Origin: Firmicutes bacterium UBA3738 | GTDB taxonomy: Bacteria > Bacillota > Clostridia > Peptostreptococcales > Anaerovoracaceae | Assembly (NCBI GenBank): GCA_002372505.1 | Contig: DFGY01000127.1 | Coordinates: forward strand, 1-19,983 | Length of the DNA: 19,983 bases | Direction: 5' to 3' | Shown: positions 7,119 to 14,156 of the stretch, piece by piece | Position numbering within the stretch: position 1 is the first letter of the stretch | How the letters are laid out: each line of letters opens with the position of its first letter | Program-made: the position numbers and the translations under genes | The notes under the pieces: generated by a model | Database searches by the model: none | Told to the model about the DNA's origin: nothing | The model's input: only the letters and a program-made list of their open reading frames with translations

Positions 7119-7153
7119 ACTACCGCAACTAACACTATGCGGTAGTTTTTTTA
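7119..7153 (+). terminator. Intrinsic terminator of the ABC importer operon
   Basis: ACTACCGCA (7119-7127) pairs with TGCGGTAGT (7138-7146), followed by a run of seven T. A strong classical terminator. Confidence 0.93.
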
Positions 7154-7600
7154 TGCCGTAATTATGGTTGTTTTGCGACAGGCCCTCACTAAGTCCTCAT
7201 TGCAACAGCACTAAAATAAGGTGCCCAGAATGCACCTTACTTTAGATATAGGGGGTATTTATTTATTAGGGATAGATATTTGTCTTTCTTTTGACATCTT
7301 AATATTAGCATATTCTTGCGGTAAATCAACTATAACCAACACAAAAATAACAGGGGTTCAATGTAAAATAAACAAAAGAATATAATATGTTTACTTTAGA
7401 ATAATAAAGAATATCGTTTAAAAACATTGGAATTGCAGCGTTTTAATGTCGAGGGCGTAGGGGAGCAAACAGGTGTCAAGTCAACTGATTTGCACAGAAA
7501 AAATATGCTGTAAACCCTGTAAAGTGGTAGGTGAATAAGGCGTTGGATTGGGGGAAGGTTTGTTTTACAAGCCCGTGCGGGGGTTATCTGTAACGCATTT
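7154..7600. other. AT-rich non-coding stretch with no supported gene
   Basis: No ORF here has a ribosome binding site or family resemblance. Visible items are a long imperfect hairpin (7211-7245), a TATAAT at 7381-7386 with only a weak -35, and a small CTTTA...TAAAG stem near 7395-7410. The minus-strand ORF covering 7396-7794 runs through non-coding repeats and is not believed. Confidence 0.6.
7211..7245. repeat. Imperfect 14-bp inverted repeat (hairpin)
   Basis: CTAAA-A-TAAGGTGC (7211-7224) pairs with GCACCTTA-C-TTTAG (7232-7245), with one A/C mismatch and a 7-nt loop. No T-run follows. It stands alone between the importer terminator and the repeat array, and its role is unknown. Confidence 0.7.
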
Positions 7601-7884
7601 TCAACATTTTTGCCATACGGCAGAAAATGTTGGAGCGGTGCTGCCGTGAGACGCGGTGTGGGCCTTGAGATCAACTGCGAACCAAGCAAAATTCCAACAT
7701 TTTGGTTGTATAAAAGAAAATGTTGGAACAGGAACTTGGCTTGCCGAGGATTTGGGAGTTGAAATCGGTTGTGAGCAGCTGAACGTTCCAACATTTATAG
7801 CGCAGTGGAGAAAATGTTGGAACAGAAGCTTGATTTGCGCGGATTTGGGAGCGGAAATCGGTTGTGGAAAGCTGTGCGTTCAAC
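7592..7884. repeat. Tandem array of about 94-bp hairpin-bearing repeats, three copies plus a partial
   Basis: Each unit starts with an inverted repeat, TTCCAACATTTT paired with AAAATGTTGGAA, and continues with a tail of about 55-60 bp containing a GATTTGGGAG-type core. Stem left arms begin near 7602, 7692 and 7786, so the period is 93-94 bp. A fourth, degenerate start (TTCAACA) lies at 7879. Units 2 and 3 are close to each other along the whole length; unit 1 has the stem but a diverged tail. Stem arms are conserved while the loops (12-15 nt) differ in sequence. No T-run follows any hairpin, so they are not ordinary terminators, and units are contiguous rather than spaced as in CRISPR. ORFs through the array exist in several frames only because the period is near a multiple of three. 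Confidence 0.85.
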
Positions 7885-7886
7885 AA

Positions 7887-8489
7887 TCATCTCTTCAATA
7901 TGAATACATCTGCCCACATACTATCTATTTCATCAAATCCGGGAAAGTACAAATCTACGACTTCCCCCTCGGGAGAAAGAAAAACGTGCCCGTGCCACTC
8001 CGGATCTTCAAATCTATCGATTTCCAATTTGCTGATTTCAAAACCATGCAGCATTGGATTTTCGAGATAGCAACTCTCATGTAAAGCGCTGTGAACACAT
8101 CTGCCGTATGTGGTAAAACAGCTTCCGTTTTCATTTCTGCTTAAACTAAATTGAAGAAGGTCATGACTTCCGGTGCGCCAATTATCTACTAAGACAAGGG
8201 TTCGATAGATGTATACCTTGTCCTTTTGTGCTTTGCAAAAATCTTTCAAGAAATGGTTTTCTTCCAGAATTGTGCTTTCCAAAACGCGTTTGAGAGTTCT
8301 TTCCTGCGTTGTTGTTTCCTTTAACATATTATCCAGAATCCACTGGTAAGCCTCATGCCTTTTTTTCAGTGGCTGCTTTCTGGAACGGCGTATTAAAGTC
8401 GAAGCCCTAAAGGCGTTTAGCTCGTTACAATCGTTCTTATAGCGCTCCCGCAAAGCTGGGGAATCGATGAAAATCGTAAAATCATACAT
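7887..8489 (-). CDS. Hypothetical protein, shares N-terminal domain with the divergent neighbour
   Basis: A 200-residue soluble protein that I do not recognise functionally. GGAGG eight bases before the ATG supports the start. The N terminus, MYDFTIFIDSPALRERYK, then LNAFRASTLIRRSRKQPL and KKRHEAYQWILDN, aligns with the first 50-odd residues of the gene at 8735. Shared features are the D-F-T-x-F-I-x-S opening, an A-x-x-L-(I/V) helix and an A-(Y/W)-x-W-I turn. The rest looks helical, then becomes a beta-rich part with VYIYRTLVLVDNWR and EWHGHVFLSPEGEVVDLYF. I have an impression that similar short proteins are common and uncharacterised in gut Clostridia, but that was not checked. Its 3' end abuts the hairpin array. 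It is transcribed away from the 8735 gene. Confidence 0.75.
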   Translation of the reverse strand: MYDFTIFIDSPALRERYKNDCNELNAFRASTLIRRSRKQPLKKRHEAYQWILDNMLKETTTQERTLKRVLESTILEENHFLKDFCKAQKDKVYIYRTLVLVDNWRTGSHDLLQFSLSRNENGSCFTTYGRCVHSALHESCYLENPMLHGFEISKLEIDRFEDPEWHGHVFLSPEGEVVDLYFPGFDEIDSMWADVFILKR

Positions 8490-8586
8490 AACATATACCT
8501 CCTTGATTTCATGAAACAGAGCATATGCCGAGAGATGGTGTAAAAACGCCCCATTAAAAGGAGTAAGGTAAATGTAACCAAATTAT

Positions 8587-8718
8587 GGAAAGGTGTATTG
8601 TGAAGACAAGATAGTAATCATCGGGCATACGCCAACAGGCCTCATTGATTGTGGTGCAGTATTTGGGAATCCACTTGGTTGTTTGTGCCTAGAAACGATG
8701 TAAGAGTATTATGTGTAA
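8587..8718 (+). pseudogene. Remnant of a Ser/Thr-phosphatase-like metallophosphoesterase (C-terminal end)
   Basis: Translation in the frame of 8593 gives KVYCEDKIVIIGHTPTG, then LIDCGAVFGNPLGCLCLETM, a stop at 8701, and EYYV before a second stop at 8716. G-H-T-P-T followed by I-D-C-G-x-x-F-G is the closing part of calcineurin-like protein phosphatases. In that family some 15-30 residues normally separate the two motifs, but here they are almost adjacent, so an internal deletion is likely. In-frame stops precede it and no start or ribosome binding site is present. It fills most of the gap between the two divergent genes and overlaps the 8735 leader. The family call rests on these two motifs only. 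Confidence 0.7.
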
Positions 8719-8734
8719 AAGAGAGGATTTATAC

Positions 8735-9511
8735 ATGGATTTTACGAGGTTCATTAATTCAAAGGACATAGCAAAACACCATAAGAAAATAGGATATGAA
8801 TACACACCGCTCGAGGCAGCGTGGCTCGTATGGCAACACAATGGTCTGTTAGAAGAAAAGATTGACGCATGGAGATGGATTGCTGATAACAATCCGGGCT
8901 ATATGTTAGATACTAATGTGAGGCCATGGAGTAAGGGACAAGCACTGTCGGACGTTCTTAACGAATATATAGATTATCGGGAAAAAGAGGAAAGAGCAAA
9001 AAAAGAAGGGAAGTTTTGGGAGAGCAATGACTCGTATGAAGATTTCTTTGAGGATATGTGGTTCAACTTTCCTATTCCATTCAAAAAAGGTGATATAGTT
9101 TATCTTGTAAAAAGTGAATTTGGTAACGAAACAGGGCCGATTGTGTTTATGGACGATGCGCTTGTCGGAGATAACCCTCAAGAGAGAGCAAGGCGACTTG
9201 AATCGAGACTTGGAAAGGGAGGAGATTATTCGGACATGAACATTGGAGGATATTATATGATGCAGAATTCGCGAAAAGGATATCTGGGATGTGACTATGA
9301 CGTTTGGTGGATATACATGAATGTTGCATATTATAACAAACCTCTGAAAGATATTGACCGATGTTTAAAGCCAATTAGTTCATTTTTGAAAGGGCGGATA
9401 GATATTGCGCTATTAGTTTCAGGATATCACCATATCCTAACGCAGGAGCTTACAAAAACTACAACACCGGTTGGCTATACAAAAGAGGGCTTGGAACTGG
9501 CAGGGTTCTAA
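8735..9511 (+). CDS. Hypothetical protein, paralogous N-terminal domain with the minus-strand neighbour
   Basis: A 258-residue protein of unknown function. The ATG at 8735 follows GAGAGG by about eight bases and gives MDFTRFINSKDIAKHHKK, which aligns with the start of the minus-strand protein at 8489. An ATG at 8711 would add eight residues and lacks a good binding site. Residues about 20-50 (YTPLEAAWLVWQHNGLLEEK, then IDAWRWIADN) match the same shared domain. A charged helical linker (REKEERAKKEG) follows, then a region with FKKGDIVYLVKSEFGN that resembles a small beta-barrel-like strand set, and a C-terminal helical part. The gene stops at 9509-9511. The next gene has its own ribosome binding site 60 bases on. 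No catalytic motif is visible. Confidence 0.75.
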   Translation: MDFTRFINSKDIAKHHKKIGYEYTPLEAAWLVWQHNGLLEEKIDAWRWIADNNPGYMLDTNVRPWSKGQALSDVLNEYIDYREKEERAKKEGKFWESNDSYEDFFEDMWFNFPIPFKKGDIVYLVKSEFGNETGPIVFMDDALVGDNPQERARRLESRLGKGGDYSDMNIGGYYMMQNSRKGYLGCDYDVWWIYMNVAYYNKPLKDIDRCLKPISSFLKGRIDIALLVSGYHHILTQELTKTTTPVGYTKEGLELAGF

Positions 9512-9585
9512 TGATTGTGAAGGTATGGAGTTTATGTAAACGATGCGGTATAATTGTCCCATCAAGGAAAAGGAGGATTGCTTTG

Positions 9586-10635
9586 ATGGAGCCTACAAAA
9601 AAGATGCTGATAATGAATATCCTAGATATTCTTAAAAGGTACTCGGATTCTGACCACACGCTCAGTCAGAAGGATATTATCGAGATTCTGGAAAAAGAAT
9701 ACGATATGACGGCCGATAGAAAGACAGTAAAGCGAAACCTCGAAAATCTCGAAGATATGGGTTATGCAATCGAGTATAGCGAATCTATTCGTATGACTCC
9801 AAACCCCAAAACAGGAAAGCGAGAGGAAAATATAATAACGTCCGACTATTACCTGGAACGAGATTTTTCCGATCCCGAGCTTAGGCTCCTTATAGACAGT
9901 CTGCTTTTTTCGACGCACATTCCATACAATCAATGCAAAGCGCTGGTTGAAAAGCTCAAGAATCTGTCTAATATATACTTCAAGGCAAGCGTGAAGCACA
10001 TAGGCACCATGCCAGAGACGAGACCGCAGAACCCGGAACTATTCCTGACAATAGAAATGCTTGACGAAGCCATATCAAAGAATAAAAAAGTCAAGTTCAC
10101 ATACCTTGAATATACAACAAAGAAGAAACAGAAAAAGAAGACTCGTGACGATGGCAGCGTCAGAGAATATGTCGTAACCCCATATCAGATGGCCGCCAAA
10201 GAAGGCAAATACTATTTGATATGCAATTACGATAAATATAATGATCTATCAAATTACAGAATCGACCGAATAAGAGATGTTGAAATCCTTGATGAAAAGG
10301 GAAAAGCCTTTAATTCTTTGGATGGAGTTACAAACAGGAACCTAGACCTGGCGGCATATATGGCTGAGCATATATACATGTATTCAAGCGGAAACACAAG
10401 AACAAAGTTTAGAATCGTCAAAGAAATGATAAGTGACGTAATCGATCTATTTGGCATGGACGTGGACTTTTCTAATGAAACCGAAACCCATGTCGATGTA
10501 ACCGCCAGAGTAAACGAAAGAGCGATGTTCCAGTTTGCCAAGAACTATGCTCCGGATGTATTGGTGCTGGAGCCTAAAAGCCTGGTAAAGAAGCTAAAGG
10601 AAGACGCTGAGAAGACACTGAAGGCATATAAGTAA
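9586..10635 (+). CDS. WYL-domain transcriptional regulator with N-terminal helix-turn-helix
   Basis: A 349-residue protein. Residues 1-70 form a winged helix (ILKRYSDSDHTLSQKDIIEI, then DRKTVKRNLENLEDMGYAIE, where the second helix is typical of DeoR/HTH_11 DNA recognition). The WYL domain spans about 165-235, with VKFTYLEY, VVTPYQMAAKEGKYYLICNY and NYRIDRIRDVEIL. The usual W-Y-L appears as Y-Y-L. A C-terminal WCX-like part follows (FRIVKEMISDVIDLF, VNERAMFQFAKNYAPDVLVL). WYL proteins bind DNA and often sense nucleic acid fragments or nucleotides; several repress phage-defence operons (BrxR, CapW). AGGAGG at 9571-9576 fixes the ATG at 9586 rather than the in-frame ATG at 9511. A TATAAT at 9549-9554 suggests its own promoter. 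The nuclease gene begins 15 bases after its stop. Confidence 0.92.
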   Translation: MEPTKKMLIMNILDILKRYSDSDHTLSQKDIIEILEKEYDMTADRKTVKRNLENLEDMGYAIEYSESIRMTPNPKTGKREENIITSDYYLERDFSDPELRLLIDSLLFSTHIPYNQCKALVEKLKNLSNIYFKASVKHIGTMPETRPQNPELFLTIEMLDEAISKNKKVKFTYLEYTTKKKQKKKTRDDGSVREYVVTPYQMAAKEGKYYLICNYDKYNDLSNYRIDRIRDVEILDEKGKAFNSLDGVTNRNLDLAAYMAEHIYMYSSGNTRTKFRIVKEMISDVIDLFGMDVDFSNETETHVDVTARVNERAMFQFAKNYAPDVLVLEPKSLVKKLKEDAEKTLKAYK

Positions 10636-10650
10636 AACTGGTGATCGAAA

Positions 10651-12165
10651 ATGGTTAGTACGGATAATTCGCAACTTGCACTCTCAAAATCTAAATATTG
10701 CGGCCTTTGGCAATGCCCGAAAATGGCTTGGATGAGAAAGCATAAACCGGAGGAGTTTCTTCAGAGCGATGACGCTACAATGCGTATGGAAAACGGCCGG
10801 GAAGTCGGAGAACTTGCAAAGGGTCTTTTTGGTGAATTTGTTGATGTGACTTGTTATTCTGATGAGCGACTTGACTTTTCAGAAATGATTCGTAAAACCT
10901 CCGAAGAAATTGAAAAGGGTACGCCGATAATTTGTGAGGCATCATTTAACTATGAAGGCTTAAGCTGCGCCGTAGACATACTGAGAAAAGAGGGCGATGG
11001 ATGGGCCATTTATGAGGTCAAAAGCTCCACGTACGATAAAAAATCGGTATATTACGCAGACATAGCTTACCAAGAGTATGTACTGAAAAATTGCGGTATA
11101 AATGTTGTCGCCACATATTTGGTCATTGTTAATAACGAATATGTCTTCGATGGTATTTTCCATGTAAAAGAATTCTTTCGAGTTGAGGATGTAACAAACG
11201 AAATTGAAGTAGAGCGATCCAAGATAGAACCTACACTCAGCCTGGCAGAGAAGATACTCGCATCAGACGAAGAACCGGAGATTGATTTATCCGTGGGCTG
11301 CAACGCGCCATACCCATGCGGGTTTTGGAATTATTGCGCCAAAGATATACCGATTCCATCGGTATTTGATTTATACAGAATGAACTTCAAGAAAAAGCTA
11401 GAGTATTATTACAGGGGAATTGTAGATTACGAGGCTCTCTTGGAGGACGGTTCAATTGATAATGGAATACGTCTCAGGCAGATGGAATACTATCTATATG
11501 ATAAAGAAGATTATGTGGATCGTGAACATGTAGATGAATTCTTGGCAACACTTTCATATCCTCTATACTTCTTGGACTTTGAAACGATGCAATCGGTGAT
11601 TCCACGTTAGATAGGGACAAGGCCGTACCAACAGATTCCGTTCCAGTATTCATTACATTTCATTGAGCACGAAGGCGGTGAACTAAAACATAAAGAGTTC
11701 CTTGCGGAGGCGGGGAAGGATCCTAGGAGGGAATTGGCTGAGAGATTATGTGAGGATATTCCAAAGGACGTATGCGTGCTCGCATACTACAAATCCTTTG
11801 AATGCACCAGAATAAAAGAGTTGGCAGAGGCCTTTCCTGACCTTGCGGAGCACCTTCTGAATGTAGAATCAAATATAGTGGATTTACTTGTGCCCTTCCA
11901 GTCGGGATGGTACTACAACAAAGCCATGGGAGGAAGTTTCTCAATCAAGAGTGTGCTTCCGGCACTATTTCCGAACGACCCGGAGCTGGATTATCATGCA
12001 CTTGAAGGTGTTCACAACGGGAGTGAGGCTATGGCGATCTTCCCGAAGATGGAAGCGATGACACCGGAAGAGCAAGCGGAAGCCAGAAAGAATCTGCTGG
12101 CGTATTGTAAGTTGGACACCCTGGCGATGGTAAGGGTGTGGGAGAAGTTGAGAGGTATAACATGA
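10651..12165 (+). pseudogene. DUF2779-type nuclease (Cas4-like plus DEDD exonuclease), interrupted by in-frame TAG
   Basis: The reading frame stays open and homologous on both sides of a TAG at 11608-11610 (codon 320); without it the protein would be 504 residues. The N-terminal half is Cas4/Dna2-like. Cysteines at 17/21 and at C217-x5-C223-x5-C229 could bind an iron-sulfur cluster. D109 and E122-V-K124 make a PD-(D/E)XK nuclease core (AVDILRK, IYEVKSS). Then YFLDFETM (D309, E311) begins a DEDD-type 3'-5' exonuclease. Its later motifs, YYKSFECTRIKEL and YCKLDTLAMVRVWEKL, lie beyond the stop. After the stop GTRPYQQIPFQYSLH continues the DUF2779 pattern. Termination at TAG would leave the Cas4-like part intact but break the exonuclease. 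AGGAGG at 11725-11730 lies before an in-frame TTG (11734), so restart is possible but poorly spaced. It follows the WYL gene closely. Confidence 0.82.
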
Positions 12166-12854
12166 TGATGGAGAAGGTATCAAAGAAAAAAATAAAAAAT
12201 GTAATAGTTTTTCCAAATGAAAAACCAGGATTGTTTGATTGTTGCGTTAAACAATTTGACAAAAATGAAAGCGTCAACGAAAAAGCGGTAAAGAAAGTGT
12301 TTTCCGCTCTTGATGATACATCACTTGAAAATATTCTGATTAGGGTTATTGTTCTTAATGATAGGTATAGTACAGGCCTTACAAACAGTCCAATTAGCGA
12401 TGAGAGGAAAAATGAATATGGAGAAAAGAAATTGCCAATAGATGTAATGCAAATGGCAAATCATATCTACAAGAACAAAGATTGCTTCACTGATGTTCAT
12501 GAGACGAATGAAGTTGTATCGCTTGTAAATAGGTTACGCAACCTTGGTGAAGAATATGTAGATGCATACTCATTTGCAACGAAGTATTGTTCTTGGCATT
12601 TTGAAAATGTTGAGGTTCCTATCGTTGACTCATATGTTAAGGGGTTGCTATATTACTTCAATCGCAAGTGTAATTATGCTGGCCGAATAACACAGGAAGG
12701 GTTGAAGGACTACGGAGAGTTTATCAGAGTGTATGAGGCCTTTATAGAAAAATGTGAACTGAAAGAAAAAACATATAAGGAGATAGATAAATACTTGTGG
12801 ATGTATTCAAAGAACTTGAAAGATAAAAAACCGAGTATTGATGTAAGAATATAA
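12162..12854 (+). CDS. Uncharacterised helical protein, paralogue of the 13324 gene
   Basis: A 230-residue protein without an assigned function. Its ATG overlaps the TGA of the nuclease gene (ATGA), with AGAGG six bases upstream, so translation is coupled. The central part, ENILIRVIVLNDRYSTGL, then PIDVMQMANHIY and YVDAYSFATKYCSWHFE followed by PIVDSYVKGLL, recurs in the protein encoded at 13324. The order of a Leu-Asn-x-x-Tyr-Ser-Thr helix, a helix bundle and (S)FA-x-KYCS...PI-x-D resembles uncharacterised families that may adopt a helix-hairpin-helix glycosylase-like fold. That is a guess from pattern, and no catalytic Lys/Asp pair can be shown. Coupling to a Cas4-like nuclease suggests shared function in DNA handling. 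A hairpin terminator follows. Confidence 0.8.
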   Translation: MMMEKVSKKKIKNVIVFPNEKPGLFDCCVKQFDKNESVNEKAVKKVFSALDDTSLENILIRVIVLNDRYSTGLTNSPISDERKNEYGEKKLPIDVMQMANHIYKNKDCFTDVHETNEVVSLVNRLRNLGEEYVDAYSFATKYCSWHFENVEVPIVDSYVKGLLYYFNRKCNYAGRITQEGLKDYGEFIRVYEAFIEKCELKEKTYKEIDKYLWMYSKNLKDKKPSIDVRI

Positions 12855-12885
12855 TAAAAGGATAGAGGGAATAAGAATCTCTTGT

Positions 12886-12910
12886 AAGGCATGCGCGAGC
12901 ATGCTTTTCC
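12886..12910 (+). terminator. Hairpin terminator after the first helical-protein gene
   Basis: AAGGCATGC (12886-12894), GCGA tetraloop and GCATGCTTT (12899-12907), then T and CC. The loop is tight and stable but the T-run is short. Confidence 0.6.
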
Positions 12911-12999
12911 TATGCACCAAAAACGCCACATGCCTTTGATTATACTTCCACTAAAGATAATCAAGTACGGAGTTTCATGCGGAGGCGGCGCTATGACTT

Positions 13000-13176
13000 A
13001 TGAATAATGTGTCTATTATCGTAGACTTGATTGTTCCATTCCAGTCCGGCTGGTATTATGATAAGATTATGGGCAGTAGTTTTTCCATCAAGAGCGTGCT
13101 GCCGGCATTGTTTCCGGATGATTCGGAATTGAATTATAAATCGCTGATTATTAGGTTACTAATTATTAGGAGGTGA
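13000..13176 (+). pseudogene. Remnant of a second DUF2779 nuclease gene
   Basis: Fifty-eight codons are open. The first 48 or so (VDLIVPFQSGWYYDKIMG, then SFSIKSVLPALFPDDSELNY) match the DUF2779 segment encoded at about 11866-12012. About 36 of 48 residues are identical by eye. The similarity stops abruptly after NYKSL, where AT-rich sequence with the direct repeat ATTATTAGG takes over. The N-terminal nuclease part and the last exonuclease motif are missing, so this is a decayed fragment and not a working gene. It precedes a second copy of the helical-protein gene, mirroring the intact order upstream. Confidence 0.85.
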
Positions 13177-13178
13177 AG

Positions 13179-13307
13179 ATGAAAATGAAAAACTATAAAG
13201 AGTATCTATTAAGCACCGGTAATAAACTGATTTTTGATGGAAGGATTATTCAGGCAGGACAGGCATATGAGGATGCGGAAAAGACACTTAGAGCATATGA
13301 ACAATAG
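13179..13307 (+). CDS. Small ORF, 42 aa, function unknown
   Basis: ATTAGGAGG at 13165-13173 is five bases before the ATG, a good ribosome binding site for MKMKNYKEYLLSTGNKLIF, a 42-residue product. It ends 16 bases before the next gene's ATG. Its tail, EDAEKTLRAYEQ, is strikingly like the C terminus of the WYL protein (EDAEKTLKAYK), so it may be a chimera or remnant. It does not resemble a known small protein that I recall. It could be an expressed peptide or merely a decayed piece that kept a start signal. Confidence 0.4.
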   Translation: MKMKNYKEYLLSTGNKLIFDGRIIQAGQAYEDAEKTLRAYEQ

Positions 13308-13323
13308 AGCGGAGGTAAGAAGC

Positions 13324-14019
13324 ATGACATATAAGGTTTTTTTAGATAGTAAGATCAAAAATTACGAAACTATTCTGACTGATTTTTACAAGAAACACTG
13401 GATTGAGGAAATCGCGTTGAAAGAAGTGTTTCAATATCCGGATTATGAAGAAAGCGATATTGAGGAGGCTATTTATGAAAGCAAAGCGAACATTCTTACT
13501 CGCGTTATTCTTCTTAATCAGATATATAGTACTAGATTACAGCAGAATCCAACCAGTGATGAAAAGCTTAATGATAGAGCACCTGGGTATAAAGAGAGAA
13601 TTGATGTGATGGCAATGGTAGAACGGATCTTTGCTAAGGCAGAAGAAATAGATAAATATGTAGAAAAAGGGGATGTGCAAGCTGTTGAGATTATCAGGGA
13701 TAGAGCATCTAAAAAGTACAAAGATGCATATTCTTTCGCGACAAAATACTGTAGTTTTAAGAATCCGGAAGCTTTTCCTATTGTGGATCAGAACACAAAA
13801 ACGATGCTGAAGGAGTTTGCTAAGGATGAAGAGCTGTCAAAGTATATTCCGGATAAAGTAAAAATGGGTGAGATTGAAAGAGATTACCCAACTTTTAAAA
13901 AAGTCCATAAGGCATGTCAGGCATATATCTCTCAAAACACAGAGTCCGAGTTTATTTCATGCAAGTATACAGATATATTCCTTTGGCAGTGCGGAAAAGA
14001 ATGGGAGGGAATAAAATGA
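13324..14019 (+). CDS. Uncharacterised helical protein, paralogue of the 12162 gene
   Basis: A 231-residue protein. GGAGG eight bases before the ATG at 13324 decides the start, giving MTYKVFLDSKIKNYETIL; the longer reading from 13234 overlaps the small ORF and has no binding site. ANILTRVILLNQIYSTRL, RIDVMAMVERIFAK and YKDAYSFATKYCSFKNPEAF followed by PIVDQNTKTML align with the 12162 product, though overall identity is modest, so the duplication is old. Here K-x-P-x-x-F-P-I-V-D is clearer, like the closing segment of several families of unknown function. It sits after the decayed nuclease remnant, so it survived when its partner was lost. No signal peptide or membrane segment is seen. Confidence 0.8.
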   Translation: MTYKVFLDSKIKNYETILTDFYKKHWIEEIALKEVFQYPDYEESDIEEAIYESKANILTRVILLNQIYSTRLQQNPTSDEKLNDRAPGYKERIDVMAMVERIFAKAEEIDKYVEKGDVQAVEIIRDRASKKYKDAYSFATKYCSFKNPEAFPIVDQNTKTMLKEFAKDEELSKYIPDKVKMGEIERDYPTFKKVHKACQAYISQNTESEFISCKYTDIFLWQCGKEWEGIK

Positions 14020-14086
14020 ATCATTTCCATAAATAAATACGCGAATGATTATTATCATCAGCAGCTTGTTGCCCAGAAGGTCAAGT

Positions 14087-14122
14087 TTCAGAAAGTGTTT
14101 AACAATAGGGGGGCTTTCTGAA
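14087..14122. repeat. Perfect 9-bp inverted repeat
   Basis: TTCAGAAAG (14087-14095) and CTTTCTGAA (14114-14122) are exact complements across 18 nt. It lies downstream of the second helical-protein gene and could form a weak 3' hairpin, but no T-run follows. Confidence 0.65.
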
Positions 14123-14156
14123 CTATCTTGCATTCATGATGGAATAGAGAAAACAA

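Noticed and set aside
7396..7794. 132-residue minus-strand ORF through the hairpin array
   Set aside because: It crosses non-coding repeats, and similar open frames exist in other frames only because the repeat period is close to a multiple of three. No ribosome binding site or family resemblance.
7592..7884. CRISPR array
   Set aside because: Units are about 94 bp, contiguous, only three in number, and contain internal inverted repeats; no spacer-repeat alternation and no cas genes in the window. The Cas4-like nuclease belongs to a DUF2779 protein, not a CRISPR operon.
7656..8084. 142-residue plus-strand ORF with a peptide repeat (DLGVEIGC/DLGAEIGC)
   Set aside because: The peptide repeat is just the DNA repeat translated, and the ORF then runs antisense through the 7887-8489 gene, which has a proper start signal.
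11608..11610. Pyrrolysine or selenocysteine reading of the TAG codon as the default explanation
   Set aside because: TAG is not the selenocysteine codon, and nothing in the window (no pyl genes, no conserved catalytic need at this site) supports pyrrolysine; a simple nonsense change is more economical.
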